This document shows, one piece after another, positions 34,499 through 41,844 of a stretch of 64,000 nucleotides of DNA. A model generated the notes under the pieces. The model was not told the DNA's origin, did no database searches, and saw nothing but the letters and a program-made list of their open reading frames with translations. The position numbers and the translations under genes were made by a program. Positions within the stretch are counted from its first letter, which is position 1. Each line of letters begins with the position of its first letter. Origin of the DNA: Nitratireductor alexandrii (GTDB lineage Bacteria > Pseudomonadota > Alphaproteobacteria > Rhizobiales > Rhizobiaceae); NCBI RefSeq assembly GCF_004000215.1, contig NZ_RBVY01000010.1:135018-199017 (forward strand), written 5' to 3'.

Positions 34499-35353
34499 TT
34501 ATTGGCGCACGGCCGGCGTTTCGACCGACAGGCCCGTTCCGCGCCAGGTGACGTAGACTTCCAGCGCCATCAGCTCGTCGGAAAAGGCTTTCGGAAATTC
34601 CGCCCGCGTGTCGCGGATGCAGCCGCGGAAACGGTTGTGCAGCGACACCATGTCGGCCTGTTTCAGCCGGTAGGTGGGAAAGCCGTTCGCCTGGCCCTGG
34701 CTCAGATGGTCGGCGCGGATATACTGGCCGGAATTGGCCTCGTGACAGGAGGCGCAGGCGAAGTTCAACTGGCCGGTGCGGGTGTAGTAAATGTCCTTGC
34801 CGCGATCCCACCAGCTCTGCAGGTCGCCCTGGCTCAGATCGACGGCGACCGGCGTGCCGAGCGACTGGTGCTTGATATAGGTCGTCAGCGCCTTCTGGTC
34901 GGGCGTGTCGAACTTGTAGGCCTCGGCGCCCATGTTCTCCACCCGGCACTTGTCGATCTGCAGTTCGATGTTGATCGGCCGCTTGGCGTCGGCGTCCCAT
35001 TTGGGATAGTTGGCGGCGATGCCCTTCATCGTGTCGGCGGCGTCGTCGTGGCACGACGCGCACGACTTGCCCATCGTGCCGTCGACCGCGTTCCAGATGT
35101 CGGCGCCGCGGTCGACGTAAAGCATGCCCGGGTTCTGGAAGGAATCGGCCTCCAATTCGCGCGTTTCGGCTTCGCGGAACAGCCAGCCGGACAGGAGTTC
35201 GTCGAAGGGATGGCCCTCCGGCGCGGCGGTGCGCACCGTCATGGCCTGTCCGTCGATAACCAGTTCGTCGTCGACCGGCTCGGCCGCGGCCGGCAAGGCC
35301 GTGGCGACAGCCAGGAGCGCGCCAAGCCCGACAATTGCGTATCTATTCCTCAC
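34499..35353 (-). CDS. soxA: SoxA diheme cytochrome c
   Basis: A 284-residue secreted cytochrome starting at GTG (35353), with GGGAGGAA in front. The signal peptide runs to about residue 24. Two heme sites are present, CASCH at 98-102 and CASCH at 200-204, so it is the diheme type as in Paracoccus. C245 in RFRGCIRDTR is the expected cysteine heme ligand that carries the persulfide. With SoxX it conjugates thiosulfate to the SoxY carrier cysteine. Confidence 0.94.
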   Translation of the reverse strand: MRNRYAIVGLGALLAVATALPAAAEPVDDELVIDGQAMTVRTAAPEGHPFDELLSGWLFREAETRELEADSFQNPGMLYVDRGADIWNAVDGTMGKSCASCHDDAADTMKGIAANYPKWDADAKRPINIELQIDKCRVENMGAEAYKFDTPDQKALTTYIKHQSLGTPVAVDLSQGDLQSWWDRGKDIYYTRTGQLNFACASCHEANSGQYIRADHLSQGQANGFPTYRLKQADMVSLHNRFRGCIRDTRAEFPKAFSDELMALEVYVTWRGTGLSVETPAVRQ

Positions 35354-35427
35354 GGCCTTCCTCCCATTTCTTGCCTCGCGGTTGCGGGCCGGGACCGTTC
35401 GCGCGGATCCCCTTTTGCCCGGCCGTC

Positions 35428-35754
35428 TTATTTGACCTCGATGCCGGCCTCGTGCTCGTAGACCGAGCCGTCGTCGTCGATCCAGGTGAACTTGAAGGTT
35501 CCGCTCTCGGGAACCTTGGCGTTGAACTCGAAATAGGGGTTGGCCGAAATCGCCGGGTCAATATCGCAGGAAAACACCGGCGTGCCGTTGAACTCGCAAG
35601 TGAACTTGTTGATGATCTGGCGCGGGATCGGATCGCCGTTCTTGTCCTTGCGCTGGCCCGATTCCATCTGGTGGCTGATCAGTGTCTTGATGGTGATGAT
35701 CTCCCCCGCCGAGGCGGTCTTGGGGAGCTTCACGCGCGGTTTGGGTGTGGCCAT
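35428..35754 (-). CDS. soxZ: SoxZ sulfur-carrier partner
   Basis: A 108-residue protein without a signal peptide, exported as a complex with SoxY. The family pattern is visible in VKLPKTASAGEIITIKTLIS, HQMESGQRKDKNG and a beta-rich C-terminal half. It dimerises with SoxY and helps present the sulfur-loaded arm to SoxAX, SoxB and SoxCD. It follows soxY by 19 bases. Confidence 0.95.
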   Translation of the reverse strand: MATPKPRVKLPKTASAGEIITIKTLISHQMESGQRKDKNGDPIPRQIINKFTCEFNGTPVFSCDIDPAISANPYFEFNAKVPESGTFKFTWIDDDGSVYEHEAGIEVK

Positions 35755-35773
35755 TGTGTCGTTTCCTCTCTGA

Positions 35774-36229
35774 TCAACCGCCGCAGCCGCCGATCGTGAC
35801 CTTGACTTCCTTCTGGTCGATGAAGGTCGAGCCGTCCTTCATCTTCGCCACGGCGATCACGTTTTGCGTCTTGGCCAGACGCATGCGCGTCGTCGCGGCC
35901 GCGATGCCGCTGGCTTCGGAGAAATTGAACACCGCGACGTCGGGATTGGGGTTGCCTTCGGCCAGGATCATGACCTGCTCGACGACGTCGTCGCCCTCCA
36001 TGGCGCTTTCGACCTCGATGGAGATCGGCACGGTGTTGCCGTTTTCGGCGATTTCGGGTGCCGTCAGCGTCAGCCGGCCGGTTTCGGGCGTCTTGCCGCC
36101 GGTGAATTCGGCGATGCGCTTTTGAGTTTCCTCGGGGCTTGCCGATGCGGGGCGGCCGGGCAGGCCGGCGGCGGCAAAAGCGACCGCTCCCGCCGCAAGA
36201 CCCAGCGCCTGGCGTCTGTTGATGGTCAT
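35774..36229 (-). CDS. soxY: SoxY sulfur-carrier protein
   Basis: A 151-residue protein with a Tat-type signal (INRRQALGLAAGAVAFAAA). It ends in IGGCGG, the flexible C-terminal arm whose cysteine carries the sulfur substrate through the whole Sox cycle. The length and the unmodified end match functional SoxY proteins. It lies between soxX and soxZ. Confidence 0.96.
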   Translation of the reverse strand: MTINRRQALGLAAGAVAFAAAGLPGRPASASPEETQKRIAEFTGGKTPETGRLTLTAPEIAENGNTVPISIEVESAMEGDDVVEQVMILAEGNPNPDVAVFNFSEASGIAAATTRMRLAKTQNVIAVAKMKDGSTFIDQKEVKVTIGGCGG

Positions 36230-36252
36230 GACTGTTTCTCCTCGCGCTTGCG

Positions 36253-36711
36253 CTATTCCTTCAACGTGGCGACATAGGCCACGACATCCTCGATCTGTTG
36301 CGCCGTCAGGATGGTCTTGCCGACGAGATCCTCGCGAACGTCTTTGCCGACGGCGAGCGAATAGAAGCCCGGCATGACGGTCTGTTCGCCGAAGACCTGC
36401 TTGGCGTCGGTGATGATGGCGCGCAGCTGGGCCGGTTCCCACCGGTCGCCGGCGCCGTCCATGGCCGGACCGACCGTGCCGTGGAACAGCTCTTTCTGCA
36501 TGTCGGCATTGGTATGGCAGGCCAGGCAGTTGCCGAGCTTGCGATCCTTGAACACGTCCCGCCCGGCGGCCGGGTCGCCCGGCTTGCCGGTCAAGGAGGC
36601 GGCAACGGCGAGATCCTCGAACTTGACGTCCTGGGGCGCGGTTTCATCCGCCGGAGCGCTGGTGGCCGTGACCGCCAAGACCGCCGTCACGATTGCTGTC
36701 ACACGAATCAT
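36253..36711 (-). CDS. soxX: SoxX monoheme cytochrome c
   Basis: A 152-residue secreted cytochrome. The start at 36711 gives a normal signal peptide; an in-frame start at 36768 would precede it with charged residues. The heme site is CLACH (62-66), and the distal methionine is probably in QTVMPGFYSLA. It forms the SoxAX heterodimer. The upstream gap to soxW holds the strongest SoxR-type dyad of the cluster. Confidence 0.94.
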   Translation of the reverse strand: MIRVTAIVTAVLAVTATSAPADETAPQDVKFEDLAVAASLTGKPGDPAAGRDVFKDRKLGNCLACHTNADMQKELFHGTVGPAMDGAGDRWEPAQLRAIITDAKQVFGEQTVMPGFYSLAVGKDVREDLVGKTILTAQQIEDVVAYVATLKE

Positions 36712-36804
36712 CAGCCCGATTTCCTCCCGTGTTTCCGCTCTTATTGGGCGGATATCCTCTCCTGCCACACGCTATCCATGTCCGTGCAAATCTTCAACGG
36801 AAAA

Positions 36805-36822
36805 ATATGATTATTTGCATAT
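36805..36822. promoter_or_regulatory. Candidate SoxR operator upstream of soxX
   Basis: ATATG-N8-CATAT is a perfect 5-base inverted repeat with an 8-base spacer, in the soxW-soxX gap. This is one of the two places where SoxR binding has been described in related sox clusters. It would control the structural genes soxXYZAB and beyond. Confidence 0.6.
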
Positions 36823-36840
36823 GTCGCCGCTCCCCCGGCC

Positions 36841-37428
36841 TCACTCCGCCTCCAGGCGGCCGGCGGCGCGAAGCTCGTCGAGCTTGCGGGCGTGATATTT
36901 CTGAAAATGCTCGTCACCGTCATAACCCTTTTCGAACACCCATTCGAACATGTGCAGAAAGGTCCACTTGCCGAAGGCGCCGGGCATGGTGGCGACGGCC
37001 GCCTCGCTGACGCTGGTGCCATCCGGCGCCTCCTGCGGCAGGAAGACGATCGTCGGGGTGAAGACGTAGCCCCATTTGCGCGCGGCGGTCTTTTCGGTCA
37101 GCACCTCGCCGTCGAGGTCGGTGACCTCCTCGTCGCCGAACATGTTGTATTGCACGACGTTGAAATGCGCCTTGATGTAGTCGCGCACCTGCGGGTCGCT
37201 TAGAAGCTCCTCGTGCATCTTGGCGCAATAGATGCAGCCGCGCTGCTCGAAGACGATGGCGAGACGCTTGCCGTCCTGCCGCGCCGTCTCGATATCCTCC
37301 GCGACGTCGCGGAAGGTGAGCGAGAACCAGGGCTGCTTGTGCAGGCCATCATCGCCGATCTCGGCGGCGGCGGGCGAGAAAGTCCCGGTAAGCACGAAGA
37401 GGGCAGTCAACAGCAGCGAGCGGATCAT
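36841..37428 (-). CDS. soxW: SoxW periplasmic thioredoxin
   Basis: A 195-residue thioredoxin-fold protein with a Sec signal peptide (LLTALFVLTGTFSPAAA) and the redox pair C-I-Y-C in EQRGCIYCAKMHEE. A cis-proline loop is present in VFTPTIVFLP. It is reduced by SoxV and keeps Sox components, probably SoxYZ, in the active reduced state. It lies 10 bases after soxV. Confidence 0.92.
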   Translation of the reverse strand: MIRSLLLTALFVLTGTFSPAAAEIGDDGLHKQPWFSLTFRDVAEDIETARQDGKRLAIVFEQRGCIYCAKMHEELLSDPQVRDYIKAHFNVVQYNMFGDEEVTDLDGEVLTEKTAARKWGYVFTPTIVFLPQEAPDGTSVSEAAVATMPGAFGKWTFLHMFEWVFEKGYDGDEHFQKYHARKLDELRAAGRLEAE

Positions 37429-37438
37429 AACAAGTCTC

Positions 37439-38173
37439 CTAGCCGATGGTCTGGAAGATGGGGAAGGTTTCGAGCAGCCAGTAGGAGATGGTCGCCATCT
37501 GGCCGGTTATGAACAGGATGCCGGTGACGACCAGCAGTCCGCCCATCGCCATCTCGATCTTTCGCATGTGCTGGCGAAAACGCGCCGCCCAGCCGAGAAA
37601 GCGGCCGGCGAAGGCCGCGGCCAGCAGGAAGGGAATGCCGATGCCCAGCGAATAGACGGCGAGCAGAAGCGCGCCGCGAGCGGCGGTGCCCTCCGAGCCG
37701 GCGACGAACAGGATGGCGGCGAGCACGGGGCCGACGCACGGCGTCCAGCCGAAGGCGAAGGCCAGGCCCATAATGTAGGCGCCGACGATGCCGGCCGGCT
37801 TCTTGTCCACCTGCACGCGCGCCTCGCGATAGAGCAGGGCGATGCGGAAGACGCCGAGAAAATGCAATCCCATGACGATGATGATGACGCCGGCGATCAC
37901 CGACAATATGTCGAAATATTGCGCGATCGTGTTGCCGATCACGCTGGCGGTGGCGCCGAGCGCGACGAACACCGTGGTGAAGCCGAGCACGAAGGCGAGG
38001 GCGGCCGCGACGATGCGTCGGCGCGCCCCGGCGGCGACGGCGTCGGTGCGCAATTCCTCGAAACTCAACCCGGCGAGCCAGGCCAGATAGGGCGGAACGA
38101 TCGGCAGCACGCAGGGCGAGACGAAGGACAGCAGTCCCGCCAGCAGGGCGCCTCCGAGGCTTATATCCAGCAT
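37439..38173 (-). CDS. soxV: SoxV membrane thiol transporter (CcdA/DsbD-like)
   Basis: A 244-residue membrane protein with six hydrophobic segments. The paired redox cysteines of the CcdA family are in LLSFVSPCVLPIVPPYLAWL and FAFGWTPCVGPVLAAILF. The start at 38173 follows AAGGAAGGA. It moves electrons from cytoplasmic thioredoxin to SoxW. It is the first gene of the minus-strand sox operon, divergent from soxSR. Confidence 0.93.
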   Translation of the reverse strand: MLDISLGGALLAGLLSFVSPCVLPIVPPYLAWLAGLSFEELRTDAVAAGARRRIVAAALAFVLGFTTVFVALGATASVIGNTIAQYFDILSVIAGVIIIVMGLHFLGVFRIALLYREARVQVDKKPAGIVGAYIMGLAFAFGWTPCVGPVLAAILFVAGSEGTAARGALLLAVYSLGIGIPFLLAAAFAGRFLGWAARFRQHMRKIEMAMGGLLVVTGILFITGQMATISYWLLETFPIFQTIG

Positions 38174-38230
38174 CGCGTTCCTTCCTTGCGGTGAACCGGG
38201 CCGCCGGGCCGGCGACAATTCCCTTGGAAG

Positions 38231-38248
38231 ATATGCGAAAATTTATAT
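38231..38248. promoter_or_regulatory. Candidate SoxR operator in the soxV-soxS divergent region
   Basis: ATATG-N8-TATAT sits midway between the divergent starts of soxV and soxS. It resembles the site at 41165 over most of its length (ATATGC-x-AAAATTT). This gap is a known SoxR target in other Sox bacteria, which supports autoregulation of soxSR. Confidence 0.6.
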
Positions 38249-38275
38249 ATATTGCAATCGACGAAAGGACATTGC

Positions 38276-38641
38276 ATGCGCCGAGCGGCGTTCCCTCTGA
38301 TTTTGTTGATCCTTGCGGGGCTGGCATCGCCCGCCGCGGCGGCCGAGCTGATCATGCTCGAACAGCCCGGGTGCCCGTGGTGCGCGCGCTTCAACGAGGA
38401 AATCGCGCCGGCCTATGCCAAGACGCAGGAAGGTCGCAGGGCGCCGCTGCGCCGGGTCGACATCACCCAGGCCTGGCCGGCCGATCTCGACTTCGTCGAA
38501 CGCGAACGCTTCACGCCGACATTCGTCCTGGTCGAGGGCGGGCGCGAGTTCGGCCGCATACGCGGCTATCCGGGCGATGAATTTTTCTGGTATCTTGTTG
38601 GCGATTTGATCGCAAAGCTTGACGAGACCCAACACGAATGA
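38276..38641 (+). CDS. soxS: SoxS periplasmic thioredoxin-like protein
   Basis: A 121-residue secreted protein with a signal peptide (FPLILLILAGLASPAAA) and C-P-W-C in LEQPGCPWCARFNEE. SoxS reactivates SoxYZ by reducing its carrier cysteine when it becomes blocked. The ATG at 38276 follows AAAGGA; an in-frame TTG upstream is not needed. The stop overlaps soxR (ATGA). Confidence 0.9.
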   Translation: MRRAAFPLILLILAGLASPAAAAELIMLEQPGCPWCARFNEEIAPAYAKTQEGRRAPLRRVDITQAWPADLDFVERERFTPTFVLVEGGREFGRIRGYPGDEFFWYLVGDLIAKLDETQHE

Positions 38642-39003
38642 CCCTTCCGAAACTCGATCGCAACCAGCCACCGGAGGATTTCGAGGCGCTGCTCGACCAG
38701 GCGCGCAAGGCCAGCGAATTGCTGAAAGCGCTGTCGCACGAAAGCCGGCTGCTGATCCTGTGCCTCCTGGCGGAGGGCGAGAAATCGGTCTCGGAACTGG
38801 AAAACATCATGGACATGCCGCAGGCGGCGGTGTCGCAGCAGCTTGCGCGCCTGCGCTTCGATCGCCTGGTCAACACACGTCGCGAAGGACGGGTCATTTA
38901 TTATTCGATCGCCAGCGCGGAGGTCGCCTCGGTGATCGAGACCCTTTACGGGCTGTTTTGCGCCCCGGTCCGGCAGGGAGAGCCGAAGATCCGGAAACCC
39001 TGA
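38638..39003 (+). CDS. soxR: SoxR, ArsR-family sulfur-responsive repressor
   Basis: A 121-residue winged-helix regulator. Recognition-helix sequence MPQAAVSQQLARLRFDRLVN and wing RREGRVIYYS are typical of ArsR proteins. Two cysteines, C42 (LLILCLLAEGEKS) and C108 (LYGLFCAPV), sit where the SqrR/BigR/SoxR group has its persulfide-sensing pair. The expected action is release from AT-rich dyads upon forming a polysulfide bridge, which induces the sox genes. It overlaps soxS and reads divergently from the soxV operon. Confidence 0.9.
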   Translation: MTLPKLDRNQPPEDFEALLDQARKASELLKALSHESRLLILCLLAEGEKSVSELENIMDMPQAAVSQQLARLRFDRLVNTRREGRVIYYSIASAEVASVIETLYGLFCAPVRQGEPKIRKP

Positions 39004-39067
39004 CGCAAGGCAGCCTGCGGCTTAGGGACCGGCCGGCGAAGAGCGCGGTCCCAGGGAGGAACCGCAG

Positions 39068-40165
39068 GTGCAGAATATCGTCGGATCGCCGTTTTTCCTG
39101 CCTTTGGCGGGGCTTGTCGCCGGCACGGTCCTCGGCTTCGTCGCGCGGCGCGTGCATTTTTGCGCCATGTCGGCGCTCGAACGCCACTGGTATGCGGGCG
39201 ACAGCCACGGCGTGCGCGGTTGGGCGCTGGCCGCCGCCGTTGCCCTAGTGCTGACCCAGACCCTCGTCGCGCTCGGTCTCGCCGATCCCGGGCGCAGTTT
39301 TTATCTGATGCCGCTTTTCGGCCTGACCGGCGCCGTCATCGGCGGGCTCGCCTTCGGGTTCGGCATGGCGCTGGTGGGCACTTGCGGCTTCGGCGCGCTG
39401 GTGCGGCTCGGCGGCGGCAGCCTGCGTTCGCTGGTCGTGCTGATGGTGCTCGGCCTGTCGGCGATGGCCGCGCAGCGCGGCCTGTCGGCGCTGGCCCGGG
39501 TCAAGCTGGTCGACGAGCTGGCGCTCGATTTTTCCGCATTCGGCGGCCAGTCGATGGGGGCGATCGCCAGTGCCGTGACCGGGCTCGACCTTCATGCGGC
39601 GGTGGCGGCGCTGATCGCCGGCGGCCTGATCTGGTGGGTGTTGCGCGACCGGGGCTTTCGTCGCGCCCGTCTGGCGATTGGCGCCAGCATGACGGTCGGC
39701 GCCGTGATCGCGTTCGGCTGGGTGGCGACGACGCTTGCCGCGCGCCATTCCTTCTTTCCCGTGCAGGTGGAGGCCGGCTCCTTCGTCGTGCCGGTCGCCG
39801 ACACGATCCTGCAGGCGATCCTGTTCACCGGCATCGGGCCGGACTACGGCGTCGGCCTGGTGATCGGGGTGGTGGTCGGGGCCGGCCTGCGCGCGTGGCG
39901 CAGCCACGACGTGCGCTGGGAAGCCTGCGACGACGCGCGCGAGCTGGGGCGGCATTTCGCGGGCGGTTTCCTGATGGGAACCGGCGGCGTGTTCGCGCTC
40001 GGCTGCACGGTCGGCCAGGGCATCACCGCCCTGTCGGCGATGGCGCTCTCGGCGCCGGTGGTGATCGTGGCGATCATGGCCGGGGCGCGGCTCGGCCTGG
40101 CCTATCTGATCGAGGGGTCGGTGCTGGCGGCGTTCCGGCGCATGGACGACGCGCCGGCGCGATAG
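39068..40165 (+). CDS. soxT: SoxT-like YeeE/YedE sulfur transporter
   Basis: A 365-residue membrane protein starting at GTG (39068) behind GGGAGGAA. It has about ten hydrophobic segments and the family cysteine motifs: ARRVHFCAMSALERH, ALVGTCGFGALVRLGGGSLR and FALGCTVGQGITALSAMALS. Such proteins import thiosulfate-like sulfur species, and SoxT genes next to soxRS are thought to influence inducer entry and regulation. It ends 2 bases before the convergent hydrolase gene. Confidence 0.87.
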   Translation: MQNIVGSPFFLPLAGLVAGTVLGFVARRVHFCAMSALERHWYAGDSHGVRGWALAAAVALVLTQTLVALGLADPGRSFYLMPLFGLTGAVIGGLAFGFGMALVGTCGFGALVRLGGGSLRSLVVLMVLGLSAMAAQRGLSALARVKLVDELALDFSAFGGQSMGAIASAVTGLDLHAAVAALIAGGLIWWVLRDRGFRRARLAIGASMTVGAVIAFGWVATTLAARHSFFPVQVEAGSFVVPVADTILQAILFTGIGPDYGVGLVIGVVVGAGLRAWRSHDVRWEACDDARELGRHFAGGFLMGTGGVFALGCTVGQGITALSAMALSAPVVIVAIMAGARLGLAYLIEGSVLAAFRRMDDAPAR

Positions 40166-40167
40166 GT

Positions 40168-41076
40168 TCAGCCAAGCGGCGCGAAGCGATAGGCCTCGCC
40201 CTTGCGCTCGACCGTGCCCATGCCGGGATACGGCAGGTGGAAGGCGATCAACCGCGCCCGTTCGCCCGCCATCCGATCGAGCAGGCGCAGGCGGGTCTGC
40301 GCGGCCTGTTCGCGGTCCTGATCGCTGCCCGAGTGCAGGGCGGGTCGCCGGAAGGAGACCGCGTTGGTCAGCGCGTCGCCGGCAATCAGCACCGGCTGGT
40401 CGCCGCCATGGATCATGAAGGCGACGTGGCCGGGCGTGTGGCCGGCGGTGTCGACCGCCTCGACGCCCGGGAACACTTCCTCGCCCGGTGCGAACAGGGC
40501 GATGCGGTCTTCCAGCGCGGCCATCCGGTTCTGCGCGCCGACAACGAAGCTCTTGCGGTCCTCCGGCATCGTTGCCAGCGTGTCGTCGGCACGCCAGAAA
40601 TCCCATTCCGCGCGCGCCATCCGGGGCGTGGCCTCGGGGAAGGCGAGATCGTCGAAATCGTCGAGAACGCCCCACAGATGATCGGGATGGGCATGGGTGA
40701 AGAGGAGGTCTGTGACCTCGGCGGGATCCACGCCGGCCTCCTCCAGCCCGGCGAGAAGCTTGCCCGTGGTGGGCAGGAAATTGGGGCCGGCGCCGGCGTC
40801 GAAAAGCGCCAGCCGATCGCCGGCGCGCAGCAAGGTGACGTTGCAATCGGGCTCGTAGGCGGTGGTCGACATGCCGCTTTCGGCGAGCAGCGCGTTGCGT
40901 TCCTCGGCCGGGATGTCGGGAAAGACGAAGGCCAGCGGCAGCGACATGCGCCCGTCGCTGACGACGGAGATCTCGCCGGCCCCGGTCGACAGGGCGGCGG
41001 CGGCAAGCGCTGGCCGGGCAAGGGCGAGGGCAGAGGCGGTTGCGATACCGGCCAGAACGTCGCGGCGTGTTGGCAT
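40168..41076 (-). CDS. MBL-fold metallohydrolase (SoxH-like)
   Basis: A 302-residue exported metallo-beta-lactamase-fold protein. The N-terminus TRRDVLAGIATASALALARP resembles a weak Tat signal. Zinc ligands are in FTHAHPDHLWG, AGHTPGHVAF and LIAGDAL. A hydrolase of this kind (SoxH) accompanies Paracoccus sox genes, where it is not essential for thiosulfate oxidation. Its start lies 22 bases from a candidate operator at 41098, which ties it to the sox regulon. The substrate is unknown. Confidence 0.82.
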   Translation of the reverse strand: MPTRRDVLAGIATASALALARPALAAAALSTGAGEISVVSDGRMSLPLAFVFPDIPAEERNALLAESGMSTTAYEPDCNVTLLRAGDRLALFDAGAGPNFLPTTGKLLAGLEEAGVDPAEVTDLLFTHAHPDHLWGVLDDFDDLAFPEATPRMARAEWDFWRADDTLATMPEDRKSFVVGAQNRMAALEDRIALFAPGEEVFPGVEAVDTAGHTPGHVAFMIHGGDQPVLIAGDALTNAVSFRRPALHSGSDQDREQAAQTRLRLLDRMAGERARLIAFHLPYPGMGTVERKGEAYRFAPLG

Positions 41077-41097
41077 GAGCGGGCCTCCCGATAACAT

Positions 41098-41113
41098 ATT
41101 CAATTTTTCGAAT
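41098..41113. promoter_or_regulatory. Candidate SoxR/SqrR operator upstream of the SoxH-like gene
   Basis: ATTC-N8-GAAT is a perfect dyad with the spacing and half-site reported for the persulfide sensor SqrR. It lies 22 bases upstream of the minus-strand hydrolase start. Confidence 0.5.
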
Positions 41114-41164
41114 GATTTCACGGACCGTCAGGCGCGTCAATCGCCGCACCCGCGGCGGAATCAA

Positions 41165-41182
41165 ATATGCAAAAATTTCTAT
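41165..41182. promoter_or_regulatory. Candidate SoxR operator upstream of the DUF302 gene
   Basis: ATATG-N8-TCTAT, nearly identical in its first 16 bases to the soxV-soxS site at 38231. It lies 56 bases upstream of the plus-strand DUF302 start, back to back with the site at 41098. Confidence 0.45.
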
Positions 41183-41238
41183 GTGAATGGACAGGCGCGA
41201 CGAAGCGGGCGACAATGCGCGCAAAAGGAGCCAAGCCA

Positions 41239-41697
41239 ATGAAACGTGTTTTGCGGATCGCCGCGTTTGTTCTTGCCACGTTCGCTCCGGCCGCGTTGGC
41301 CGAGGCGGCCGACGACATCACCGTCTACGAAACCGACACGCCGTTCGCCGACGTTGCCTTCGACCTTGGCGGCGCGATCGTCAATCGCGGTTTTGTCGTC
41401 GACTATCACGGTTTTATCGGCGAGATGCTGCAGCGTACCGCCGAAGATGTCGGCGCGCAGAAGGCGCTTTACAAAAATGCCGAGTTTTTTCAGTTCTGCT
41501 CGGCCGTCATCTCGCGCCGCGCGATGGAGGAGGACGTCGCCAATATCGCCTATTGCCCCTATGTCGTGTTCGCCTACGAAACCGAGGCGGCGCCGGGCAC
41601 GGTGCGCGTGGGTTTCCGGCGTCTGCCGGAGGGCGGCGGCCGCGACCAGGTCAACGCCCTGCTCGACGAGATCGCGCGCGAGGTGGCCGGCGAGTAG
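41239..41697 (+). CDS. Secreted DUF302-family protein
   Basis: A 152-residue protein with a signal peptide (IAAFVLATFAPAALAEA) starting at 41239 behind AAGGAG. The body has the DUF302 pattern: VYETDTPFADVAFDLGGAIV, alternating strands and helices, and FCSAVISRRAMEEDVANIAY with two cysteines (FFQFCSA and IAYCPYV). DUF302 domains are frequent in sulfur-oxidising bacteria but have no established biochemical role. A nearby SoxR-type dyad suggests co-regulation with the sox genes. Further function is unknown. Confidence 0.78.
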   Translation: MKRVLRIAAFVLATFAPAALAEAADDITVYETDTPFADVAFDLGGAIVNRGFVVDYHGFIGEMLQRTAEDVGAQKALYKNAEFFQFCSAVISRRAMEEDVANIAYCPYVVFAYETEAAPGTVRVGFRRLPEGGGRDQVNALLDEIAREVAGE

Positions 41698-41844
41698 CCG
41701 GGCCGGCCCGTTGGCGACGGCTTCGCGCGGAAAAATCTCCGATGCGGGTGGAACCGGGCGCGCCAAGCGGTCATTGTGGATGGCGAGGGCGGGGGTGGCG
41801 GCAGCCTGCAGCCGCCGCCATGCCGGCCACCGGGGAGACGCGCC

